64,000 bases of DNA from NCBI GenBank assembly GCA_032622095.1, contig CP136066.1:113109319-113173318 (forward strand), read 5' to 3'. The position numbers were made by a program, and so were the translations under genes. Below, piece by piece: positions 22,701 to 31,961 of the stretch (the stretch's first letter is position 1; each line of letters opens with the position of its first letter). The notes below the pieces were generated by a model. It did no database searches. It worked only from the letters and a program-made list of their open reading frames with translations, and was not told where the DNA came from. The DNA is from Siphonodentalium dalli (Eukaryota > Mollusca > Scaphopoda > Gadilida > Siphonodentaliidae).

Positions 22701-23312
22701 TCTCAATTTTAGAAGCCAGTTCCGATACCCCAAGTCTTGTGAGACGATGTCATCTTTCTCCTTAATGAAATCGAGAAAAAGTTCTCTGACTTGTTGATTC
22801 GTGGATAAAGTTTCACCATTATCGGTTATTCTCGGTGAGAAAACATCTGTGAAGAAAACCTCGAAAAATTTATCAAAGACATTGGATTTGTCTTTATTGC
22901 CACGCGTTCTATCCCGACTGTATGATCTGTATCAGGATAAGTGATACTTTGCCTCTTTGGCAATCAGATCTTGATCCCTTAATCTTAGAAGTAAGTCATT
23001 TTGTCCGCGCTCCTCTGCTCCTCTCTTTATGTTCTCACTAGCTTCATATGACTGGCACTGAATAAGCTTCTCCCTCGATCTTTTCCTCGAAAAGTTATCA
23101 GTCTTAAATTTATCCGATGCACAAATGATACAAATTTCCGGGAAAATGTCACGCCTTTGTCTGTCACCATTCGATTTATCTTGTATAGAAGAAATGTTTA
23201 AGATGTCGCTTCTCATTATTTTCTTATCACAAGCTTCTGAATTGCTGATTTCGTCTAACAGCAGATTCAATTCGACAAATGTCTGTGAATTTCTGGAAAC
23301 ATCTGGAAGTAG
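19721..23312 (-). pseudogene. Long uncharacterised protein with FEN/XPG-like nuclease motifs, broken
   Basis: A series of minus-strand frames reads as one protein of about 1150-1200 residues. An acceptor (TTCTACTTCCAG) precedes 23312. Segments: 23312-22260 with a Cys pair (EICIICASDK), an in-frame TGA at 22932-22934; 22260-21985 (FTTLFVWDNID, GTTHGTNG); 21985-21355 (RLGEFHTCMSF, IGKRFSDSGL) with an in-frame TAG at 21603-21605 and DWTLHL...VNYSRYLPIY; 21355-20535 (KFTVQRHDEYGFPGTACDQ, VIEQTANRDSKSKGG); 20535-20215; and 20215-19721, which holds CDHEEADTRM (about 20125), SDDTDVLVIA (about 20055) and TGCDTVSAFRGKGE (about 19880). These three resemble the EAEA, EDMD and GSDY...GIG acidic motifs of FEN/XPG nucleases, a fold-level inference. 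At least four frameshifts and two stops make it a pseudogene. The natural C-terminus has been replaced by the repeat at 19508-19720. I know this as a widespread, unnamed, high-copy family in marine invertebrates; its function is unestablished. Confidence 0.7.
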
Positions 23313-23634
23313 AAAGGTGAAAGGACCATCAATATACCGATAACACACACACCCACCCCCTCTCTCTCATACACACACACCCTTACACAGTCTAACGTCG
23401 TGTGTCAATTGGGGCCTTTTGCGTCAAACCTACAACCGGGTTCTACCCTTTCCGCTGTACCTACCACCTAGAAAATTCGGAAGTAGACACCGAAGGACAA
23501 CTGAAGCGTTTTCAGGCAAAAATAAAACCAGTAAGTCAGTCATTTAACTTTGTGTTTTTATAATTATAACTGGGTTCAGGTGTGACACATGTGTATGACA
23601 AATGGGAAAGTCATATGTAAATAAATGGCATCGC

Positions 23635-24620
23635 GCTTATGTGCACGCAGTTCAATTGCGCTTCAGTTCAGCGCAAAGTCGCCGCACCACAGTGCAATTG
23701 CGCTTGAGTGTGGTGCAATGTAGCCGAACCACAGTGCAATTGCGCTTGAGCGTGGTGCAATGTAGCCGAACCGCAGTGCAATTGCGCTTGAGGGCATCGC
23801 ATTTTCGCTTCAGTGCAGCGCACCGCAGTGTAATTGCGCTTGAGTGTGGTGCAATGTAGCCGAACCACAGTGCAATTGCGCTTGAGCGTGGCGCAATGTA
23901 GCCGAACCGCAGTGCAATTGCGCTTGAGCGTGGTGCAATGTAGCCGAACCGCAGTGCAATTGCGCTTGAGGGCATCGCATTTTCGCTCAGTGCAGCGCAC
24001 CGCAGTGCAATTGCGCTTGAGCGTGGTGCAATGTAGCCGAACCACAGTGCAATTGCGCTTGAGCGTGGTGCAATGTAGCCGAACCGCAGTGCAATTGCGC
24101 TTAAGCGTGGTGCAATGTAGCCGAACCGCAGTGCAATTGCGATTGAGTGCATCGCAATTTTGCTTCAGTGCAGCGCACCGCAGTGCAATTGCGCGTGGTG
24201 CAATGTAGCCGAACCACAGTGCAATTGCGCTTGAGCGTGGTGCAATGTAGCCGAACCACAGTGCAATTGCGCTTGAGTGCAGCGCAATTTCGCCGCACCG
24301 CAGTGCATTTGCGCTTGAGTGCAGCGCAATATCGCCGCACCACAGCGCAATTGCGCTTGAGTGCAGCGCAATGTCGTCGCACCCAGTGCAATTGCGCTTC
24401 AGTGCAATGCAGCGTAATCGTGACCACTGTGCAATTCTGTCCCTCAGCGCAATAGTCCAAGCGTGTGCATTTGACCGCCGAAACTACTCGTTCGTTGGTT
24501 ACAGTGATCTCGCTGGATCGCGTATGCACAGCGCAATTTTGATTAATTTTAGCGCAATTTGACTTGAGCGAAGCGCGATTGCACTTGAGTGCAATTGTTC
24601 GTAATTAGTTCAGTAGTCAA
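23635..24620. repeat. 42-bp minisatellite rich in GCAATTGCGC
   Basis: About twenty variants of a 42-bp unit containing TGGTGCAATGTAGCCGAACC and GCAGTGCAATTGCGCTT, interspersed with shorter variants (GCATCGCATTTTCGCTTCAG). As 42 is divisible by three and the unit lacks stops in several frames, frames of 85-166 residues stay open on both strands. These are repeat artefacts. It is GC-richer than its surroundings. Confidence 0.95.
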
Positions 24621-25057
24621 ATGAGTCTGCGTGCATGGTATGTAGGCATTGTGTGAATTATCATACCTATAAATAATGATAACCGTTTTCGCAAAAGATA
24701 TATGCGAAAATAACACAACGCAAACGTGCCTACTTCACAATCAAATTAACCCAGTTAAATAGCCCAGGGTGTGCCCTTTCCAACGATGCATAGCACGATA
24801 GCGTGAGTTATGCCGGTCTTTAGTTATGGCGTTTTGTAATAACGAGCCTGCCTTTTAGCTGCATTTAATTTTCCTCCAGACAAATTGCTTAACGAATATG
24901 CCCCTGTTAGGCTGATGCAGATTCAATAGATTCCCGTCTCGCAAAGAATTGGCCGGCGCAGAAATTTCAGCGACATGTCATTTCGCTCGAGATAACTGAT
25001 TGAACCAATCTACCCTAATAAGGCGACGAGCTTCCAAGTTTTGCATCGCGCGAACGC

Positions 25058-25124
25058 AATTGGCCGGCTGCTTGCTAATCTGTCTGTATGTCTGTCTGTC
25101 TCTCTCTCTCTCTCTCTGTCTCTC

Positions 25125-25162
<38 letters not shown>

Positions 25163-25183
25163 AATTGGCCGGCTGCTTGCTAA

Positions 25184-25216
<33 letters not shown>

Positions 25217-25223
25217 GTCGCTC

Positions 25224-25316
<93 letters not shown>
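25058..25316. repeat. TCTG/TC microsatellite with a duplicated GGCCGGCTGCTTGC lead
   Basis: Long (TCTG)n and (TC)n runs. The lead AATTGGCCGGCTGCTTGCTA occurs twice (about 25059 and 25163), so the whole lead-plus-microsatellite unit of about 104 bp has been duplicated. Ser/Leu and Arg/Glu frames on the two strands are artefacts. Confidence 0.95.
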
Positions 25317-25535
25317 AACATCTTGTCGCACACAATATGTGACCGGCGGTTACCTTTAAAACGTTCCGGTTCCGGGTAAGGTAAAAAAAAAAACTAAAAA
25401 ACACGGACCCGCAGTATGAAATAAACCTCGGGATAATTATTTCGTTTATTATGGCTCTAAATTGACATCTTTATTGATTTTGCCTCTTTTCATTCCGATT
25501 TTCTTCAGATAAATAACTTAATTTATATGTAATTA

Positions 25536-25750
25536 CCTTCGATGATATATGTAGCATGTAACATTAGAGTTATCCCCCGACTCGCACAGGCCGTTCTTTA
25601 ATTTGAAAGCTATCTTCTTTTCTGGTAAATCCGAATCGTCAACCTCCAACCATTTCTCTATACATGATATAATTTTAACATAACTTTTGTCTGTTGATAC
25701 AATTAGCTCGTCATGACAATCTACGGTGTGAATTTCACATAACAATTTTA
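25536..25750 (-). pseudogene. Possible upstream exon of the minus-strand nuclease-like gene
   Basis: A minus-strand frame starting at ATG 25745 has a coding-like composition (SYVKIISCIEKWLEVDD, then LPEKKIAFKLK) and ends at a GAAG/GTAATT donor near 25537. In the long uncharacterised family, a short region of this kind (aromatic-K-I ... W) precedes the Cys-pair region seen at the start of the 23312 exon. Joining it to that acceptor is off by one phase as I read it, so either the donor is elsewhere or another indel exists. The 2.2-kb gap would be an intron filled by the minisatellite and microsatellite. Tentative. Confidence 0.35.
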
Positions 25751-26463
25751 GCAGTCGAAAAATCGGAAAATAAAAAAGTAGGATTTACGTAACGCAAAGT
25801 GAAAGGAAATATATTCATGGGAACAGGTAAATTCTTCGAACTTCTACCTCCCCTACTAAGAAAATGTGCAAGCCCCAATCCCAGAACATTGTACTTTCTA
25901 AACATAGTTACAATAAGCAACTTGTTGAGCAAACATTCTGGTATTCCCACAAAAGTTGTAACAAGATGTCATGATTTTACGTCTCGTCCCATGGTCTAGA
26001 ACACTCTTTATTGATTTAAGCTACTACAAACAAAACTGGATGGTTTTGAGTATTTCAGTTATTCATATACATGTAATAGTCTAGTTCTTTAGGCAATGTT
26101 GGGTCGGAACCCGGAAGATATTGTTACTGAGGCATTATCAGTGTCATTTGACGCGGGAATTACTTTAGATTATGTCATGAATCTCTACTCTACTACGCAC
26201 TAGAGATCATATTCCACAGTAAATTCGGAACAAAACCTGGGAACTTTTTGATGTTATTTGAGAGTATCGGTGTTCGTAAGAATAGTGAAAAGTTCTAAGC
26301 CATAAGGACCTCTTGTCAATATAACTGGTTTGTGTATCTTTAGTGAACTTATTGGAGTTAGGCCATCTGCGTAAATACCTGCATTTGATAGCATGAAAAA
26401 TGTACAGGTCTCTGTGTGTACATGTCTCGTCTACAAAGGACGATGTGAATTTAAACTTGTATA
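25751..26463. other. No gene seen
   Basis: AT-rich DNA. Short frames on both strands show no domain. Confidence 0.5.
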
Positions 26464-26696
26464 TTAAAGATACGGCTGTGGGTATGCTGTTAATATATCC
26501 ACCTCCGTCAAAAACCGCCACAAACAGAAATAATAGTAAAATATAGACAGACCTTGTTCTTATACCAATCAGATATACATGGCATAAACAGTATGTTATT
26601 GTCAAATGTCTTTTCCTTTGTTTGCAAAAGCAAAAAACGTTACAGAACCTGGCTTTTGTTTATATCCGGATAGGGTAAACATAAAGAGCGTTATTA

Positions 26697-27810
26697 CTTG
26701 CGCCAGTCCATGCTGGACGCAAGTAATGTTTTCGATCCGGATATTTGTCTGTTTATTTGTTTGTCCTTCCGCGAATATGTTACGTCATGCCGGAAGTACA
26801 TACTGTAAATGATGCACACGCTAATATGAGATGGTTGCATCAATTGTAATTTAAATCACATATTCTTAATTTGCATCGTTATCTGGTTTTATTTTGATAA
26901 TAAATCGTTCATAAATGAATTTTTTTGAATGATTTCTTCCTGGAAACCGATCAAGGCGTCACGACGCACATCAGGACGTCACGAGCTACATGGTGGCGCA
27001 AAACACCAGACATAACGCTGCACTTTTTGTCGCTTTCGGCGCTTTCGGCGCGTTACTAACGGCGCATATTTTGTCGAAAGCGCCGAAAGCGACAAAAAGT
27101 GCGCCGTAACGGCGCATATTTTGTCGCTTTCGGCGCTTTCGGCGCGCGCCGAAATAACGCTAATGGCGCACATTTTGTCGCTTTCGGCGCACCGCGCCGA
27201 AAGCGCCGAAAGCGCCGAAAGCGACAAATAGTGCGCCGTTACGGCGCACTTTTTGTCGCTTTCGGCGCTTTCGGCGCTTTCGGCGCGTTACTAATGGCGC
27301 ACTTTTTGTCGCTTTCGGCGCTTTCGGCGCATCGCGCCGAAAGCGCCGAAAGCGCCATTAGCAAGTGGCCGTAATAGGATTCCATACATTGACACAATGT
27401 TAATCAAAGACTAGCCAATGGTCGCGTGTCTTTTATTTAATTGTGTCGGTATTTGAAATTATGTCATTCTAGTCAAACTAGTAATTTAACCCAATAGGTA
27501 TATAATATAGCATCATCGGCAACCAATTGTTTTCACACCCTTTCTATAAATATGTCGAACAAATTGTACGTACCACTAAGACTAGCATTAGTGTAATATA
27601 TCACCTTGATATAACAGAGATATTATGTCCGTACACACAACTATTTCAGCGATGGGTGAACTGAGATGATTTGAAATCTAGAGTTTTGTTATCGATCTCT
27701 CTCAAACGAGAGGCCAACACCCGTGGTTCAAACTGTTGTTGTTAAGACGCCATAAACATGCCCAATGTGTGATGGGCGCAAGTATAGGCAGCTCCAGTGA
27801 GTGCATTCTA
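26697..27810. mobile_element. Unclassified 1.1-kb insertion in the MITE
   Basis: The left end is a 35-bp hairpin (ATTACTTGCGCCAGTCC / GGACGCAAGTAAT). The body carries the CGCTTTCGG array at 27030-27360 and otherwise AT-rich DNA; the right boundary is near CATTCTAG. It is bounded only because the flanking MITE halves can be matched to intact copies. I could not identify terminal repeats or a clean target duplication, so the superfamily is unknown. Confidence 0.6.
27030..27360. repeat. CGCTTTCGG 9-bp array in alternating orientations
   Basis: Runs of (GGCGCTTTC)n alternate with their reverse complement (GAAAGCGCC)n, separated by GTTACTAATGGCGCA and TTTTTGTCGCTTTCGGC. The whole can fold into many hairpins. 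It is strongly GC- and CpG-rich inside AT-rich DNA. Ala/Ser/Glu-rich frames on both strands are artefacts of a 9-bp period. Confidence 0.95.
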
Positions 27811-28008
27811 GTTTGTTACTGTTTTCCTGATATGGAAATAATAAAGAGCGTTTATATCATTTGTGTGTGATTAACCAATAGAATTGCGCTGTGTTATGTA
27901 ATCAGAAGCAAAACTTCTGTAACACGAGCAGGCTCTTGTTTACGCACACCATCGTACGTATTGACGACAATATACTATTTACGCGCTGATCATGTTTGGA
28001 ATTTGAAC

Positions 28009-28012
28009 AAAA
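28009..28012. other. AAAA target-site duplication, left
   Basis: Comparison with intact MITE sequence (GAACAAAACTATAT) shows AAAA present once in the empty site and on both sides of the LTR element (28009-28012 and 37776-37779). Confidence 0.8.
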
Positions 28013-28355
28013 TGTAGTGAATTTGGGTAGTGTAATTTTACGTCGTGTACGCTAAAGTAAACACCGAATGACCTCGTCTGAAGGCGGTCAAAATACGTCA
28101 CGTTTGACCCCAATAAACAACTGTGGGACAGCCAACCATCGCATCTGGAACGTGTATGATTCGGCCAATTCCGGGAAACGTCGGCGAGAATCCGGATGAC
28201 GAACAGAAAGACTCGATCCACGACAAGAACCACATGAACTAAAAAGTAACTGTTGAATTCGATAAACTGTGCTTGAAGATGATTCGTTATAAATGATGTT
28301 CACATGTTCCTGATAATGTATTTGTATGAGTACATAAAGATTATTTATTACTACA
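28013..28355 (+). mobile_element. 5' LTR of a gag-type LTR retrotransposon
   Basis: A 343-bp sequence TGTAGTGAATTTGGG...TTACTACA with TG...CA ends. It matches 37395-37775 with roughly 3-5% base differences and a 38-bp indel near the 3' end. An AATAAA lies inside (about 28112). Frames seen in it on the minus strand are not genes. TGGCGC starts two bases after the LTR, where a tRNA-primer site would be, but I cannot name the tRNA. Confidence 0.88.
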
Positions 28356-29992
28356 AATGGCGCATTCGCTTCAAAACGAACGGCGGGGTAGCCATTTTTG
28401 TCAACTCACGTGGCGCGCAATTCAACTTCAAAAGACGCTAAAAACAGCGTCAAGCTGAATTGTTGGCTGCGGTGTTAATTAAAAGTAGTGACAACCATAT
28501 ATTTCATTTTTGTGATTATTTTTGTTTGCCATTTTTGTTCAAAATAAATTTTTGCCCGTTTTCCATGCCATTTTTGCTATAAAATGTATTGATTACTAAT
28601 ATTGCCAATTAATTTATATTCCATATCAAATTCCATAAGTTTCATTAAATTCCATTTTTGATAAATTGTTTGCATATATTTTTGATAAATATCCATATTT
28701 TTGTCCAATTTTGCATTGATATTGCCCATTGTGTTGAATATTGCTATTTTTGATTCATCTGGATAACCGATAAGTTGCTATTTAATTAATTGCCAATTTT
28801 TTAGTATATTGTCCATTTTTGATAAATTGCTGCATTTTTGTCAATTTTTGCCAAAATTTTGATATATTTTGTCCTATTTTGCTGTCAATTGTTTAATTAT
28901 CCTATATGTTGTCCAATTTTGATGTAATTGCTCCTGTTTACCTTGCATAAATTATTTTGCCTGATAAATTGTCCATTTTTGCTATTTTTTCAAATAATTG
29001 ATACTTTTTGCTCTGATATTGCCATTTTTGCCATAACTGTTTTCATATACAATGCCTATTATTCATTTTTGTATGCCAACCCAGAGTTTGACATCCAATT
29101 TTGCCATGTTTGTCCTTATTGCATACCAAAACTTTCAAACAATGTTCCAACTTAAAGGCACGTGAGGCCTTAGTTGTCGAAAATATTCATATTTGTTCCA
29201 ATCACCGTAAACAGAAAAACATTAAAACGCATACACTTTCGTTCATATATACCATGACCATCGCGTAAACAGCATGTTATCATAAAGATTTACTATATTT
29301 TACCTAAGCAAGAGCCTGATTGTGTTACAGAAGACAGCACAATGCTGCTGGCTAATCACACACAAATGGCATAAACGCTCTTTATTCGTTCCATATCAAG
29401 AATTCATCAACAAAGAACGCTCTTTATGTTTACCATCATAATATAAACAAACACCAGAAAAGTAACTTTTTATGCTGTTGTTTACATAACAATGGTCAAA
29501 GATATGACAATAACATACTGTTTATGCGATATTTCTTATTTGTATACGGACAAAGTATGTCTACATTTTGTTGTTCTTTCTGTTTGTGGCGGTTTTTGAC
29601 GGGTGGAAATATTTTCACAGGATACCCACCGCCAAGGCCAACCGTACCTTTAAATTTTGCGTTTATGTTATTGTTCTAATAAATGTCAACAAAACCTATT
29701 TAAAAGTAACATCAAGCTCATAAGAAGTAAAATACTACTTCAAGGTATTTGTTACATGTATTCATATGCCAATATTAACATATTCCTATGTTCGGTCTAA
29801 CATTTTTGAGTACAGCTATTCTACAATTTTTGCCATATTAAAGAGGGAGTAGGTGTGGAAGTTATCAAAAGACATCTAAATTAAATCAGACTAATGGTCT
29901 GCATGAACAATAAGCCATAATAAGGACTCTAAATAAAAGGTGAATTCACCAAACAACACGTCCAAACACATGCAAACAATACATAGTCTACA
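28356..29992 (+). other. Leader of the LTR element: T-rich CCATTTTTG repeats
   Basis: From about 28500 to 29110 the plus strand has dozens of variants of CCATTTTTG, CCAATTTTG and GATAAATTG with no coding frame. It forms the untranslated leader between the 5' LTR and the Gag-like start at 29993 and is interrupted by the MITE at 29152-29653. Confidence 0.75.
29152..29653. mobile_element. TTAA MITE, copy within the LTR element leader
   Basis: A complete 502-bp copy: TTAAAGGCACGTGAGGCC at the left, GGCCAACCGTACCTTTAA at the right, with the paired AAACGCTCTTTATTCG and AACGCTCTTTATGTTTACC in the centre. Almost identical to the copies at 30576 and 48450, hence recent. Confidence 0.92.
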
Positions 29993-30091
29993 ATGTCTAT
30001 ATTACCAGTGAGTTGCAATAGCAACTGTTATGCTATTTATGGTCTATCCGATATAAATTCACCCAAACAGTACCCAACACATCAGTATATG

Positions 30092-30345
30092 GAATCAAAA
30101 AGTTTAAATAACCAAACTAAACATCTCTATGCTCAGCAATTAGAATCAAAAAGTTTGAATAACCAAACTAAACATATCTATGCTCAGCAATTGGAATCAA
30201 CAAGTGTGAATAACCAAACATAACATATCTATGCTCAGCAATTAGAATCAAAAAGTGTGAATAACCAAACTAAACAGTTCTATGCTCAGCAATTGGAATC
30301 AAAAAGTTTGAATAACCAAACTAAACATCTCTATGCTCAGCAATG
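30092..30345 (+). repeat. 51-bp in-frame tandem repeat in the Gag-like gene
   Basis: Five copies of a 51-bp unit (GAATCAAAAAGTTTGAATAA, then ACCAAACTAAACATATCTAT and a Gln-Gln end). The period is a multiple of three. The third copy has CATAAC in place of CTAAAC, which makes a stop codon. Confidence 0.95.
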
Positions 30346-30575
30346 TGTTCAAGGTGAAACTATTAGTGCAAATCCTACACAGGTGCATAGTTTTAATAAC
30401 CATACTTTTAAATTACAAAAAGACTCACAATGCAGTGTATCAAGTAATAAGATTCTTAATGTCACATATTACAATTCGTTGATGCCAAAGTTACCGAAGT
30501 CATGTACTGAAATTCATAATCAAAATGTGTTAACATTCTGTGGCACTTCTGTTCTTCAGGGCAGTCATCAGGAAC

Positions 30576-31077
30576 TTAAAGGTACGGTTGGCCTTGGCGG
30601 TGGGTATCCTGTGAAAATATTTCCACCCGTCAAAAACCGTCACAAACAGAAAAAACAACAAAATGTAGACAGACTTTGTCCGTATACAAATAAGAAATAT
30701 CGCACAATCAGTATGTTATTGTCATATTTTTTACCATTGTTATGTAAACAAAAGCATAAAAAGTTACTTTTCTGGTGTTTGTTTATATTATGATGGTAAA
30801 CATAAAGAGCGTTCTTTGTGGGCGAATTCCTGATATGGAACGAATAAAGAGCGTTTATGCCATTTGTGTGAGATTAGCCAGCAGCATTGTGTTGTCTTCT
30901 GTAACACAATCAGGCTCTTGCTTATGTAAAATATAGTAAATCTTTATGATAACATGCTGTTTACGCGATGGTCATGGTATATATGAACGAAACTGTATGC
31001 ATTTTAATGTTTTTCTGTTTACGGTGATTGGAACACATATGAATATTTTCGACAACTAAGGCCTCACGTGCCTTTAA
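30576..31077. mobile_element. TTAA MITE, copy inside the Gag-like frame
   Basis: A complete 502-bp copy in inverted orientation relative to 29152: TTAAAGGTACGGTTGGCC ... CTCACGTGCCTTTAA. It splits the Gag-like reading frame directly after GSHQEL. The coding sequence on the right is in another register. Confidence 0.92.
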
Positions 31078-31950
31078 CACAGAAAATAACATTCCACAAA
31101 CAAATATTTTTCCTAAAAGAGCCACAAAAGGTGATTACGCATACCTGGTCTCAACAAGTGACAACCATTTTGCAAAAAGTGCCATCACAGATGACAGATA
31201 GTAAATATAGAAGTAACTTGTATCAAGAAACAACTTGTTCTCAAAAGGTGCACACAACTCAACCACATTGTCAATCTAGTCTAGATGCATTTACTTTGGG
31301 ATATGCCTACGGTCTACCATCAACCTAATTATTCAGCTGTGAATGAAACTTTGGATAATAAATTTCAAAATATCATTCAGCCAGTATCAGTTATACAAAC
31401 CTCATCTCTGTCAGATACACCTGCTGAAAACATAAATAATTATCAAACATTTATTCCAAATCAGCAGACCTCATCTGAAATGAATTTGAGTGACAAATCT
31501 ATGACACCAGGTGCTAACTTAGAAATCCAAAAATCACAGAAAGAACATGTGATACATGTAGGTAATTCATGTGTTCACAAATCAAGCAGTACAATATGTG
31601 AACAACCAGCCTATCCTATACCACAAACTTTATATTATAATGACAAAGAAGATTTGCTAACATATCAAATGAGATTTGGTCATTTTGCCAATCAGGAGTA
31701 CCTAAGTGAAATTGAGAGAATTGCCACTCTTCAACAATGTTTGTCTGAATATGCTTTCAAAATATTTAAGACATGTTCCATGAAAAATCCAATCATGACA
31801 TCAACTGCTATTATGTATGAAATGGAAAAAAATGATGCAAAAGTCTGAAATTACTCAGACAGAATTTGATGATAATAAAAGTTGTTCTGGGAGTGATCCT
31901 ATCAATGAGGCAAAACCTCAAATTCTAGGAAATAAACATCAACCATTTCC

Positions 31951-31961
31951 AATTGATTGGG
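31951..31961. other. 11-bp target-site duplication, left
   Basis: AATTGATTGGG here and at 35793-35803 brackets the non-LTR retrotransposon. Removing the element and one copy restores the Gag-like reading frame (CCATTTCCAATTGATTGGGT). Confidence 0.92.

Larger units (their letters stand above)
26464..28008. mobile_element. TTAA MITE, left and central parts, split by insertions
   Basis: TTAAAGATACGGCTGTGGG at 26464 is the right-type end in inverted orientation, continuing with CCGTCAAAAACCGCCACAAA to GTAAACATAAAGAGCGTTAT at about 26696. The match resumes at about 27811 (TACTGTTTTCCTGATATGGA) and runs to GAATTTGAACAAAA at 28012. The missing end is found at 37776-37863. This copy is closest to the one at 8892-9415 (it shares TATATCCGGAT and TACTGTTTTCCTGATATGG). 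Confidence 0.85.

Noticed and set aside
23602-24562. Open frames of 60-166 residues on both strands
   Set aside because: They follow the 42-bp minisatellite, whose length is a multiple of three and whose unit has no stops in those frames. No promoter, domain or splice site.
25000-25404. Ser/Leu-rich and Arg/Glu-rich frames of about 110 residues
   Set aside because: Translations of a TC/TCTG microsatellite and its complement.
26979-27374. Ala/Ser/Phe-rich frames on both strands
   Set aside because: Translations of the 9-bp CGCTTTCGG array.
26697-27810. Helitron, because the right edge reads CTAG before T
   Set aside because: No TC-type 5' end, no clear hairpin 10-12 bases before the end and no A/T insertion site. 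Four matching bases are too little.
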